Source of the DNA: an uncultured Oscillospiraceae bacterium | GTDB lineage: Bacteria; Bacillota; Clostridia; Oscillospirales; Oscillospiraceae | Length of the DNA: 18,289 nucleotides | Reading direction: 5' to 3' | Assembly: GCA_934659415.1 (NCBI GenBank) | Contig: CAKUHW010000002.1 | Span: 1 to 18,289, forward strand | Translations under genes and position numbers: made by a program | Shown: positions 7,078-13,510 of the stretch, piece after piece | Position numbering within the stretch: the first letter of the stretch is position 1 | Layout: each line of letters begins with the position of its first letter | The notes under the pieces: generated by a model | Databases searched by the model: none | What the model was told of the DNA's origin: nothing | What the model saw: only the letters and a program-made list of their open reading frames with translations

Positions 7078-7790
7078 CGGAATGCCGCTTCGACTTCCAT
7101 CTGCACTCCTGCCTGTCCCCCTGCGCCGGTGATGACATGACCCCCGCCGACCTGGCCGCCATGTGCGCCCTGGCGGGGTATGACGCCGTGGCTCTCACCG
7201 ACCACAACAGCGTAGACAACTGTCCCGCCTTCTGTCGGGCGGCGGAGGAGCGGGGGCTGCTGGCCCTGCCGGGAATGGAGCTGACGTGCGCGGAGGAGGT
7301 CCATGTGATCTGCCTGTTCCCCGATCTGAAGCAGGCGGCCGCCTTCGGCGCGCTGGTGCGCCGGGCCCTGCCCCGGGAGCCCAATCGGCCCGAATACTTC
7401 GGCCGGCAGCTGGTGATGGACGCCGAAGACCATCTGATCCGGGAGGAGACCGCCCTGCTCTCCGGCGCGACCGCCATTCCGGTGGCACAGGTCTCCGCTC
7501 TGGTCGGACACTTCGGCGGCGTGGCCTACCCCGCCCACATTGACCGCCCCGCCTTCTCCCTGCTGTCCAACCTGGGACTGTGGATGCCGGAGGCCTCCTT
7601 CCCCGCGGCCGAGCTCTCCCTGCACTGCCCGCCGGGCTTTACCCGGCGGCCGGACCTGCGGGGCGTGCCCTTTCTCACCGGCTGCGACGCTCATTTTTTG
7701 ACCGAGATCCCCGATCCGAGTCAAAGTCTGCTTCTGGCGCACAAAACCCCTCAGGCGGTCATAGATGTGCTGCGAAGCGGCAAAATCTGA
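7074..7790 (+). CDS. PHP domain phosphoesterase
   Basis: A 238-residue metal-dependent PHP-fold protein. The metal ligands are visible in order: FDFHLHS (H9, H11), ALTDHNS (D43, H44), PGMELTC (E69), EVHVICLF (H77), AYPAHIDR and finally GCDAHFL (D, H). This is the full set for a PHP phosphoesterase, related to YciV/RNase AM-like and histidinol-phosphatase-like enzymes, though the substrate cannot be predicted. It shares a four-base ATGA overlap with the DRTGG gene and is the last gene before a strong terminator. Association with hydrogenase genes suggests a role in the same process, perhaps turnover of a signalling nucleotide, which is inference only. Confidence 0.85.
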   Translation: MTECRFDFHLHSCLSPCAGDDMTPADLAAMCALAGYDAVALTDHNSVDNCPAFCRAAEERGLLALPGMELTCAEEVHVICLFPDLKQAAAFGALVRRALPREPNRPEYFGRQLVMDAEDHLIREETALLSGATAIPVAQVSALVGHFGGVAYPAHIDRPAFSLLSNLGLWMPEASFPAAELSLHCPPGFTRRPDLRGVPFLTGCDAHFLTEIPDPSQSLLLAHKTPQAVIDVLRSGKI

Positions 7791-7810
7791 CCGGCTTCTG
7801 GCCCGTCCGA

Positions 7811-7853
7811 CCCGGAGAGACCGGCAACCCCGCCGGCCTCTCCGGGGTTTTTT
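7811..7853 (+). terminator. Rho-independent terminator after the PHP gene
   Basis: CCCGGAGAG (7811-7819) pairs with CTCTCCGGG (7838-7846); an inner CCGG/CCGG pairing extends it. Six T bases follow (7848-7853). It separates the accessory genes from the hydrogenase operon. Confidence 0.85.
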
Positions 7854-7935
7854 ACATATATTAGCTGCATTGTTCATTTTCTTAACGAAGTAGACACATT
7901 ATGCAAAAAAGTGTGTATAGTCATTTCACATTTTC

Positions 7936-7944
7936 ATGAGTCAT
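7936..7944. promoter_or_regulatory. Possible operator upstream of the hndA promoter
   Basis: ATGAGTCAT is a perfect odd palindrome, flanked by TTTTC on the left and CGGAAA on the right so that the symmetry continues if one C is bulged. It ends 14 bases before the -35 box, a position typical of activator sites. No known regulator is assigned. Confidence 0.25.
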
Positions 7945-7958
7945 CGGAAAGAAATGCC

Positions 7959-7987
7959 TTGAAAATCCGTTCTTCCTGTGATATCAT
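7959..7987 (+). promoter_or_regulatory. Sigma-A promoter of the hnd hydrogenase operon
   Basis: TTGAAA (7959-7964), 17-base spacer, TATCAT (7982-7987), giving a leader of about 65 bases before hndA. A second, weaker candidate is TAGACA (7891-7896) with TATAGT (7916-7921) at 19 bases spacing. The whole stretch 7854-8040 is strikingly AT-rich (19 of 60 G or C in 7861-7920). Confidence 0.65.
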
Positions 7988-8057
7988 TTCCTTGTAACAT
8001 CGCAAAAACGAGAATAGATTGATAAAAATTGCTGAATTCATTGGAGGGATCATTCTC

Positions 8058-8561
8058 ATGTCGAACTGTAAGACCGCCGTGCCGTACCGCGGCACGCCGG
8101 AGCAGGAGGAGCGCCTGCGCAAGGTGATCGAAGAGCACAAGGGACAGCCCGGGGCCACCATGCCCGTACTGCAGGCCGCCCAGGAGATCTTCGGCTATCT
8201 GCCGGAGGAAGCGCAGATCATGATCGCCGAGGGGCTGGACATCCCCCTGTCCGAGGTCTACGGCGTGTCCACCTTCTACTCGCTGTTCACGCTCAACCCC
8301 AAGGGCAAGTATCAGATCTCCGTCTGTCTCGGCACCGCATGCTACGTCAAGGGCTCCGCAGACGTGCTGGAGGCGGTGCAGAAAAAGCTCAACATCGTCC
8401 CCGGAGGCATCACCGCCGACGGGCTGTTCTCCCTGGATGCCTGCCGCTGCATCGGCGCCTGCGGCCTGGCCCCCGTGATGATGATCAACGACGATGTATA
8501 CGGCCGTCTCACTCCGGCCCAGGTGGGCCCTATTCTGGAGCAGTACATTAAAAAAGGATGA
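8058..8561 (+). CDS. hndA: NuoE-like [2Fe-2S] subunit of NAD(P)-linked [FeFe] hydrogenase
   Basis: A 167-residue thioredoxin-like ferredoxin subunit, the counterpart of complex I NuoE (HndA/HydC). The four cluster ligands are visible: C90 and C95 in SVCLGTACYVKG, and C131 and C135 in ACRCIGACGLAP. The N-terminal helical part (QEERLRKVIEEHKGQ and VLQAAQEIFGYLPEE) is typical. It would pass electrons between the flavin subunit HndC and the hydrogenase subunit HndD in a cytoplasmic complex. The ATG at 8058 is chosen because GGAGGG lies 9 bases before it; the open frame begins earlier at a TTG (8019) without a ribosome site. It overlaps the next gene by four bases. Confidence 0.93.
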   Translation: MSNCKTAVPYRGTPEQEERLRKVIEEHKGQPGATMPVLQAAQEIFGYLPEEAQIMIAEGLDIPLSEVYGVSTFYSLFTLNPKGKYQISVCLGTACYVKGSADVLEAVQKKLNIVPGGITADGLFSLDACRCIGACGLAPVMMINDDVYGRLTPAQVGPILEQYIKKG

Positions 8562-9112
8562 AAGAGCTTTCGGAGCACATCCTGGACATCGCCAAAAACT
8601 CCGTGGAGGCCGGGGCGACCCGGGTGGACCTGACCCTCGGTCAGGGCGCGGACGGCTGGCTGACCATCGTCGTCGCCGACAACGGCCGGGGCATGGACGA
8701 GGCGCTGCTGCGGCGGGTGAGCGACCCCTTCACCACCACCCGCACCACCCGCAAGGTGGGCATGGGCATCCCCCTCTACCGGCAGACGGCGGAGCAGACC
8801 GGCGGCAGCCTGGACATCCGCAGCGCGCCCGGCGCGGGCACAGTGGTGACCGCCAGGGTCAATACCCGCCATCTGGACTGTCCCCCGGCGGGAGATCTCC
8901 CCGCCACGGTGGCGCTGCTGATACAGGGCAGCCCCGGGATCGACTTCACATACTGCCACACCGCCCCAGGCGGGCAGGTGCGGCTGGACACCCGGGAGCT
9001 GCGCCGGGAGCTGGGCAGCCAGGTCTCACTGGCGGAGCCCGCCGTGTTCCAATGGATCCGCGCATATCTTTCCGAACAGGAAGCCCAAATAGGAGGAGCT
9101 GAAGCAACATGA
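8558..9112 (+). CDS. Stand-alone histidine-kinase-type ATPase domain protein within the hydrogenase operon
   Basis: A 184-residue protein with a GHKL ATPase fold at residues 1-105: N box in HILDIAKNSVEAGA, G1 box ADNGRGMDE, F box DPFTTTRTT and G2 box KVGMGIPLYRQTAEQTGG, followed by SAPGAGTVVTARV. This is closer to histidine kinase catalytic domains than to RsbW. There is no sensor domain, no dimerisation/phospho-acceptor domain and no membrane segment. The last 80 residues have no motif I recognise. It starts in an ATGA overlap with hndA and ends in an ATGA overlap with hndB, so it is made in step with the enzyme subunits, which hints at a direct role in activity or assembly of the complex. 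Function is unknown. Confidence 0.8.
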   Translation: MKELSEHILDIAKNSVEAGATRVDLTLGQGADGWLTIVVADNGRGMDEALLRRVSDPFTTTRTTRKVGMGIPLYRQTAEQTGGSLDIRSAPGAGTVVTARVNTRHLDCPPAGDLPATVALLIQGSPGIDFTYCHTAPGGQVRLDTRELRRELGSQVSLAEPAVFQWIRAYLSEQEAQIGGAEAT

Positions 9113-9477
9113 AGAGCATTGAAGAACTCAGAGCCATCCGCGAGAACATGAAAAAGCAGATGGATCTGCGAAACGGCGACGAGAACGACATCCGCGTCGT
9201 GGTGGGCATGGCCACCTGCGGCATCGCCGCGGGCGCCCGTCCCGTCCTCACCGCCTTTCTGGACGAGATCGAAAAGCGGGGGCTGAAAAATGTCACCGTG
9301 TCCCAGACCGGCTGCATCGGCGTGTGCCGCCTGGAGCCCATCGTGGAGGTCTATGTCCCCGGCCAGGAAAAGGTCACCTATGTGAAGATGAAGCCCGATA
9401 TGGTGCCCGCCGTCGTGGAGCAGCACCTGGTCAATCACAATGTGGTCACCGATTACACCATCGGTGCCGCGGAATAA
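9109..9477 (+). CDS. hndB: HndB-like [2Fe-2S] ferredoxin subunit
   Basis: A 122-residue thioredoxin-like ferredoxin. It starts MKSIEELRAIRENMKKQMDL and shows VVGMATCGIAAGARPVL (C37) and SQTGCIGVCRLEP (C69, C73). Usual thioredoxin-like [2Fe-2S] proteins have four cysteines; the second position of the first pair is not a cysteine here (C-x4-G). I recall the same three-cysteine CGIAAGA pattern in other HndB proteins, so this seems to be a family trait, and a cluster would then need another ligand. In Desulfovibrio HndABCD it is a separate subunit next to HndC. It overlaps the ATPase gene by four bases and hndC follows 15 bases downstream. Confidence 0.88.
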   Translation: MKSIEELRAIRENMKKQMDLRNGDENDIRVVVGMATCGIAAGARPVLTAFLDEIEKRGLKNVTVSQTGCIGVCRLEPIVEVYVPGQEKVTYVKMKPDMVPAVVEQHLVNHNVVTDYTIGAAE

Positions 9478-9492
9478 GGAGGAGAGCGCGAC

Positions 9493-11295
9493 ATGAGTCA
9501 CATTCGCTGTAACGTACTGGTGTGCAGCGGCACCGGCTGTTCCTCCACCGACAGCCCCAAGGTGCTGGCCGCCTTTGAGCGGGAGATCAAGCGCAACAAG
9601 CTGCAGGACGAGGTCCGGGTGGTAAAGACCGGCTGCATCGGCCTGTGCGAGCGCGGCCCCAACGTGCTGGTATTCCCCGAGGGCGCCTGCTACTGCCACG
9701 TCACCGACGCCGACGTGGCCGAGATCGTCACCGAGCATCTCATCAAGGGCCGCATCGTCACCCGTCTGCTCCAGAAGGACCGGGGCGGTGACGAGACCGC
9801 CACCTCCCTGTCCGAGACCCGCTTCTACAAGCACCAGCTGCGCATCGCCCTGCGCAACTGCGGCGTCATCAACCCCGAGTCCATCGACGAGTATCTGGGG
9901 GTGGACGGCTACGTCGCTCTGGAGCGCATACTCACCGAGCAGACGCCCCCCCAGGAGATCATCGACTGCATCAAGAAGTCCGGCCTGCGGGGCCGCGGCG
10001 GCGCAGGCTTCTCCACCGGCCTGAAGTGGCAGTTCACCCACGACGCGGTGAGCGAGGACGGCATCAAGTACGTCTGCTGCAATGCCGACGAGGGCGACCC
10101 CGGCGCCTTTATGGACCGCTCCGTACTGGAGGGCGACCCCTTCTCCGTCATCGAGGCCATGACCATCGCCGGCTACGCCATCGGCTCCAGCCAGGGCTAC
10201 ATCTACGTCCGCGCCGAGTACCCCATTGCCGTCAAGCGCCTGGAGATCGCCATCGGCCAGGCCCGGCGGTACGGCCTGTTGGGCAAAAACATCCTGAATT
10301 CCGGCTTCTCCTTCGATCTGGAGCTGCGTCTGGGCGCAGGCGCCTTCGTCTGCGGCGAGGAGACCGCCCTGATGACCTCCATCGAAGGCAAGCGCGGCGA
10401 GCCCCGCCCCCGTCCCCCCTTCCCCGCCAACAAGGGCCTGTTCCGGAAGCCCACGCTGCTGAACAACGTGGAGACCTACGCCAACATCACCTGGATCCTC
10501 AATAACGGCTGGGAGAAATACGCCGCCATCGGCACAGAGAAGTCCAAGGGCACCAAGGTGTTTGCCCTGGGCGGCAAGATCACCAACACCGGTCTGGTGG
10601 AGATCCCCATGGGCACCACCCTGCGCACCGTGATCGAGGAGATCGGCGGCGGCATCCCCGGCGGCAAGAAGTTCAAGGCCGCCCAGACCGGTGGCCCCTC
10701 CGGCGGCTGCATTCCCGCCGAGCTTATCGACACCCCCATCGACTACGACTCCCTCACCGCCATCGGCTCCATGATGGGCTCCGGCGGCCTCATCGTGATG
10801 GATGAGGACAACTGCATGGTGGATATCGCCAAGTTCTTCCTGCAGTTCTGCGTGGACGAGTCCTGCGGCAAGTGCGCCCCCTGCCGGATCGGCACCAAGC
10901 GCCTGTACGACCTGCTGGACAAGATCACCAACGGCGAGGGCACCCTGGAGGACCTGGACACCATCGAGGAGCTGTGCCAGCATCTGAAGTCCTCCGCCCT
11001 GTGCGCCCTGGGCCAGTCCGCCCCCAACCCGGTGCTGTCCACCCTGCGCTACTTCCGGGACGAGTATGTGGCCCACGTGGTGGAAAAGCGCTGTCCCGCC
11101 GGCGTGTGCCGCAACCTGCTGCGCTTCACCATCGATCCCTCCAAGTGCAAGGGCTGCACCCTGTGCGCCAAAAACTGTCCCGTGAACGCCATCAGCGGCA
11201 CCGTGAAGATCCCGCATACCATCGACCCCAGCAAGTGCATCAAGTGCGGCCTGTGCAAGGCCAACTGCCGCTTTGACGCCATCATCCGGGCCTGA
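9493..11295 (+). CDS. hndC: NuoF-like flavin subunit of NAD(P)-linked, probably bifurcating [FeFe] hydrogenase
   Basis: A 600-residue subunit. Residues 1-90 form a thioredoxin-like [2Fe-2S] domain (C11, C16, C48, C52). Residues about 160-400 form the FMN and NAD(P)H site: KKSGLRGRGGAGFSTGLKW, then CNADEGDPGAFMDRSVLEGD. An SLBB-type segment follows, then the NuoF [4Fe-4S] motif SCGKCAPCRIGTKR. The C-terminus carries two more [4Fe-4S] motifs, CKGCTLCAKNCP and CIKCGLCKANC. This domain order is that of HydB/HndC in electron-bifurcating hydrogenases, which couple NAD(P)H and reduced ferredoxin oxidation to H2 formation. The choice between NADH and NADPH cannot be read from the sequence. The start follows AAGGAGGAG by about 10 bases. 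Confidence 0.95.
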   Translation: MSHIRCNVLVCSGTGCSSTDSPKVLAAFEREIKRNKLQDEVRVVKTGCIGLCERGPNVLVFPEGACYCHVTDADVAEIVTEHLIKGRIVTRLLQKDRGGDETATSLSETRFYKHQLRIALRNCGVINPESIDEYLGVDGYVALERILTEQTPPQEIIDCIKKSGLRGRGGAGFSTGLKWQFTHDAVSEDGIKYVCCNADEGDPGAFMDRSVLEGDPFSVIEAMTIAGYAIGSSQGYIYVRAEYPIAVKRLEIAIGQARRYGLLGKNILNSGFSFDLELRLGAGAFVCGEETALMTSIEGKRGEPRPRPPFPANKGLFRKPTLLNNVETYANITWILNNGWEKYAAIGTEKSKGTKVFALGGKITNTGLVEIPMGTTLRTVIEEIGGGIPGGKKFKAAQTGGPSGGCIPAELIDTPIDYDSLTAIGSMMGSGGLIVMDEDNCMVDIAKFFLQFCVDESCGKCAPCRIGTKRLYDLLDKITNGEGTLEDLDTIEELCQHLKSSALCALGQSAPNPVLSTLRYFRDEYVAHVVEKRCPAGVCRNLLRFTIDPSKCKGCTLCAKNCPVNAISGTVKIPHTIDPSKCIKCGLCKANCRFDAIIRA

Positions 11296-11312
11296 GGGGA
11301 GGAGTGAGAGCT

Positions 11313-13073
11313 ATGGAAAAGAAAATGATCAATCTGACCATCGACAACATCCCGGTCATCGTCCCCGAGGGGACCACCGTTCTGGAGGCGGCCTACTCCG
11401 CCGGCATCAAGGTCCCCTCCCTGTGCTTTCTGAAGGACGTCAACGAGATCGGCGCCTGCCGGATGTGCGTGGTGGAGGTCAAGGGCGCCCGCTCCCTGAT
11501 GGCCTCCTGCGTCTACCCCGTCAGCGAGGGCATGGAGGTCTACACCAACACCGCCAAGGTGCGCCATTCCCGCCGCCTTACCCTGGAGCTCATCCTGTCC
11601 AACCACCGGATGGACTGCCTGACCTGTCCCCGCAACGCCCAGTGCGAGCTGCGCCAGCTGGCCGCCGACCTGGGAATCGACGCCGTGCGCTACGCCGGCG
11701 ACAACATCCCGCCCCAGATCGAGGACTCCGCGCCCCACCTGGTCCGGGACAACTCCAAGTGCGTGCTGTGCCGGCGCTGCGTGGCCGCCTGCCGCAAGCT
11801 CCAGTCCGTGGGCGTCATCGGCCCCAACGACCGCGGCTTCCAGACCCACATCGGCTGCGCCTTTGAACGGGACCTGGGCGAGGTGGACTGCGTGAACTGC
11901 GGCCAGTGCATCGTGGCCTGTCCCACCGGCGCGCTGGCGGAAAAGGACTCCACCGCCGAAGTGCTGGAGGCCCTGCATGATCCCTCCAAGCATGTGGTGG
12001 TGGGCCCCGCCCCCTCCGTGCGCGTGACCCTGGGCGAGTGCTTCGGTATGCCCGTGGGCTCCAATGTGGAGGGCAAGATGGTGTCCGCCCTGCGCCGCCT
12101 GGGCTTTGACAAGGTCTTCGATGTGGACACCGCCGCGGACGTGACCATTCTGGAGGAGGGCACCGAGTTCCTCCAGCGGCTCAGCGAGGGCGGCGAGCTG
12201 CCCCTCATCACCTCCTGCTCCCCCGGCTGGATCCGTTTCTGCGAGCAGCACTATCCGGACTTTGTCCCCAATCTGTCCAGCTGCAAGTCCCCTCAGCAGA
12301 TGTTCGGCGCCCTGGTGAAGAGCTACTACGCCGAGAAGGCGGGCATTGATCCCAAGGATATCTATGTGGTGTCCATCATGCCCTGCACCGCCAAGAAGTA
12401 TGAGGTCAAGCGGGAGGAGCAGCGGATGAAGAACGGCTGCATGCCCGTGGACGCCTCTCTCACCACCCGGGAGCTGGCCCGCATGATCACCCAGGCCGGC
12501 ATGATGTTCGACCGCCTGCCCGACGCCGACTTTGACCCCATGCTGGGCATCTCCACCGGCGCGTCCGTGATCTTCGGCGCCACCGGCGGCGTGATGGAGG
12601 CCGCCCTGCGCACCGTGGTGGCCAAGCTCACCGGCAGCGAGATGGGTCCCCTGGAGTTCAACGAGGTCCGGGGCATCGAGGGCATCAAGGAGGCCAGCTA
12701 CGACCTGCCCGGCCGCACCGTGCGGGTATGCGTCGCCTCCGGCCTCGCCAACGCCAAGCAGGTGCTGGACGGCATCCGCGCCGGCGAGCTCCACTATGAC
12801 TTTGTGGAGTTCATGGCCTGTCCCGGCGGCTGCGTCAACGGCGGTGGCCAGCCTCTCCACTCCTCGGTGGAGCGCTCCTTCACCGATCTGCGCACCCTGC
12901 GGGCCCGGGCCCTCTACAAGCAGGACCAGGGCATGGAATTCCGCAAGAGCCACGAAAATCCCCTGGTCAAGGAGCTGTACGACACCTATCTGGGCGAGCC
13001 CGGCAGCCACAAGGCCCACGAGCTGCTCCACTGCACTTATGTACCCCAGAAGCGCTACCGCACCGGCGACTGA
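11313..13073 (+). CDS. hndD: Catalytic subunit of [FeFe] hydrogenase
   Basis: A 586-residue catalytic subunit. Residues 1-75 hold a plant-type [2Fe-2S] domain (C38, C49, C52, C66). A histidine-ligated [4Fe-4S] motif follows (H98, C102, C105, C111), then two [4Fe-4S] motifs (C150, C153, C156, C160; and CVNCGQCIVACP). The H-cluster motifs are intact: TSCSPGW, MPCTAKK and EFMACPGGCVNGGGQP. A small-subunit-like tail ends in KAHELLHCTYVPQKRY. The TSCSPGW form, rather than TSCCPGW, is as I recall it in HndD-type bifurcating enzymes. It makes or uses H2 in the cytoplasm with HndA, HndB and HndC. The ATG at 11313 follows GGGGAGGAG; GTG 11304 is a less likely start. The maturases HydE, HydF and HydG are not in the window. 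Confidence 0.96.
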   Translation: MEKKMINLTIDNIPVIVPEGTTVLEAAYSAGIKVPSLCFLKDVNEIGACRMCVVEVKGARSLMASCVYPVSEGMEVYTNTAKVRHSRRLTLELILSNHRMDCLTCPRNAQCELRQLAADLGIDAVRYAGDNIPPQIEDSAPHLVRDNSKCVLCRRCVAACRKLQSVGVIGPNDRGFQTHIGCAFERDLGEVDCVNCGQCIVACPTGALAEKDSTAEVLEALHDPSKHVVVGPAPSVRVTLGECFGMPVGSNVEGKMVSALRRLGFDKVFDVDTAADVTILEEGTEFLQRLSEGGELPLITSCSPGWIRFCEQHYPDFVPNLSSCKSPQQMFGALVKSYYAEKAGIDPKDIYVVSIMPCTAKKYEVKREEQRMKNGCMPVDASLTTRELARMITQAGMMFDRLPDADFDPMLGISTGASVIFGATGGVMEAALRTVVAKLTGSEMGPLEFNEVRGIEGIKEASYDLPGRTVRVCVASGLANAKQVLDGIRAGELHYDFVEFMACPGGCVNGGGQPLHSSVERSFTDLRTLRARALYKQDQGMEFRKSHENPLVKELYDTYLGEPGSHKAHELLHCTYVPQKRYRTGD

Positions 13074-13101
13074 GCAGGATAAAGCCAGACCAAACCGCAA
13101 A

Positions 13102-13135
13102 CAGGGGAGGCACGGCGCAGGCCGTGCCTCCCCTG
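13102..13135 (+). terminator. GC-rich hairpin after hndD
   Basis: A perfect 15-base stem, CAGGGGAGGCACGGC (13102-13116) against 13121-13135, with the four-base loop GCAG, 28 bases after the hndD stop. It is followed by a second, A/T-flanked palindrome rather than directly by a T run. Confidence 0.75.
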
Positions 13136-13136
13136 G

Positions 13137-13168
13137 CCGTCAAAAAACTCAAGGACGTTTTTTGACGG
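13137..13168. terminator. A6/T6 palindrome, probable bidirectional terminator (copy 1)
   Basis: CCGTCAAAAAAC (13137-13148) pairs with GTTTTTTGACGG (13157-13168), leaving an eight-base loop. The A run and T run give a terminator-like structure in either direction. A near-copy lies after glmS at 17294-17323. Confidence 0.7.
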
Positions 13169-13219
13169 ATAAATCGCGGATACCTTACTTCTTCACTATT
13201 CACTATTATTTATTATCTG

Positions 13220-13259
13220 AAAAGACCGGCAGACATCGTCAGATGCCTGCCGGTCTTTT
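13220..13259 (-). terminator. Terminator of tRNA-Gly
   Basis: An 18-base stem with one G-T pair, 13220-13237 against 13242-13259, flanked by AAAA and TTTT. On the minus strand it begins at the last base of the encoded CCA of the tRNA, so transcription would stop right after the tRNA. Confidence 0.75.
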
Positions 13260-13332
13260 GGAGCGGGTAATGGGAGTCGAACCCACCTATCAACCTTGGG
13301 AAGGTCGCATTCTACCGATGAATTATACCCGC
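13259..13332 (-). tRNA. tRNA-Gly (anticodon CCC)
   Basis: Read on the minus strand the acceptor stem GCGGGTA pairs with TACCCGC, the D arm is ATTC/GAAT with loop ATCGGTA, the anticodon stem CGACC/GGTTG holds loop TTCCCAA, and the T arm GTGGG/CCCAT holds loop TTCGACT. The anticodon is CCC, which reads GGG codons as glycine. The discriminator base is T (U73), as expected for tRNA-Gly, and the CCA end is encoded. The body is 71 bases plus CCA. A terminator follows at once and a promoter lies 11 bases upstream. It is convergent with hndD. Confidence 0.95.
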
Positions 13333-13343
13333 ACAGCAGTTGT

Positions 13344-13372
13344 ATTGTAGCAGATGCCCGCGTCAAATGCAA
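13344..13372 (-). promoter_or_regulatory. Promoter of tRNA-Gly
   Basis: On the minus strand, TTGCAT (13367-13372), 17-base spacer, TACAAT (13344-13349). The -35 box matches the consensus poorly, but the -10 box and its distance to the tRNA are good. Confidence 0.45.
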
Positions 13373-13407
13373 GGCTTTTTTGCGTCCGCCGGGGAAAAGT
13401 TTCCGCC

Positions 13408-13440
13408 GCGCCGCCCCTTCCCGGGGCGGCGCACTCTTTT
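13408..13440 (+). terminator. GC-rich hairpin followed by T run
   Basis: GCGCCGCCCC (13408-13417) pairs with GGGGCGGCGC (13423-13432) around TTCCC, followed by ACTCTTTTT. On the plus strand it could stop readthrough into the next gene. No plus-strand gene ends close before it. Confidence 0.5.
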
Positions 13441-13459
13441 TCGCCCCCGCCATACAATG
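13433..13459 (+). promoter_or_regulatory. Possible mother-cell sporulation promoter (sigma-K or sigma-E like)
   Basis: CATACAATG at 13451-13459 fits the -10 of sigma-K (CATAnnnTA, one mismatch) and of sigma-E (CATACAMT). An AC lies 16 bases before it (13433-13434), the spacing of sigma-K promoters; no sigma-E -35 is seen. No sigma-A -35 box is at the right distance. Support rests on pattern only. Confidence 0.35.
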
Positions 13460-13510
13460 GGAGTGAGGGAGAGCATTCCCCTCATCCCATAACTGTCGGG
13501 AGGTACAACT

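Noticed and set aside
7870..7889. A Rex (redox repressor) operator before hndA: TTGTTCA-TTTTC-TTAACGA
   Set aside because: Both halves have a mismatch and the gap is five instead of four bases, so the symmetry fails. The nearby TGTG...CACA pair (7912-7930) also has the wrong spacing for Rex or Crp/Fnr sites.
8776..11217. An 813-residue minus-strand open frame opposite hndB and hndC (and 11049-13100 opposite hndD)
   Set aside because: Codon-complement shadow of the hydrogenase genes with low-complexity HGD/AAG content; no motif or ribosome site.
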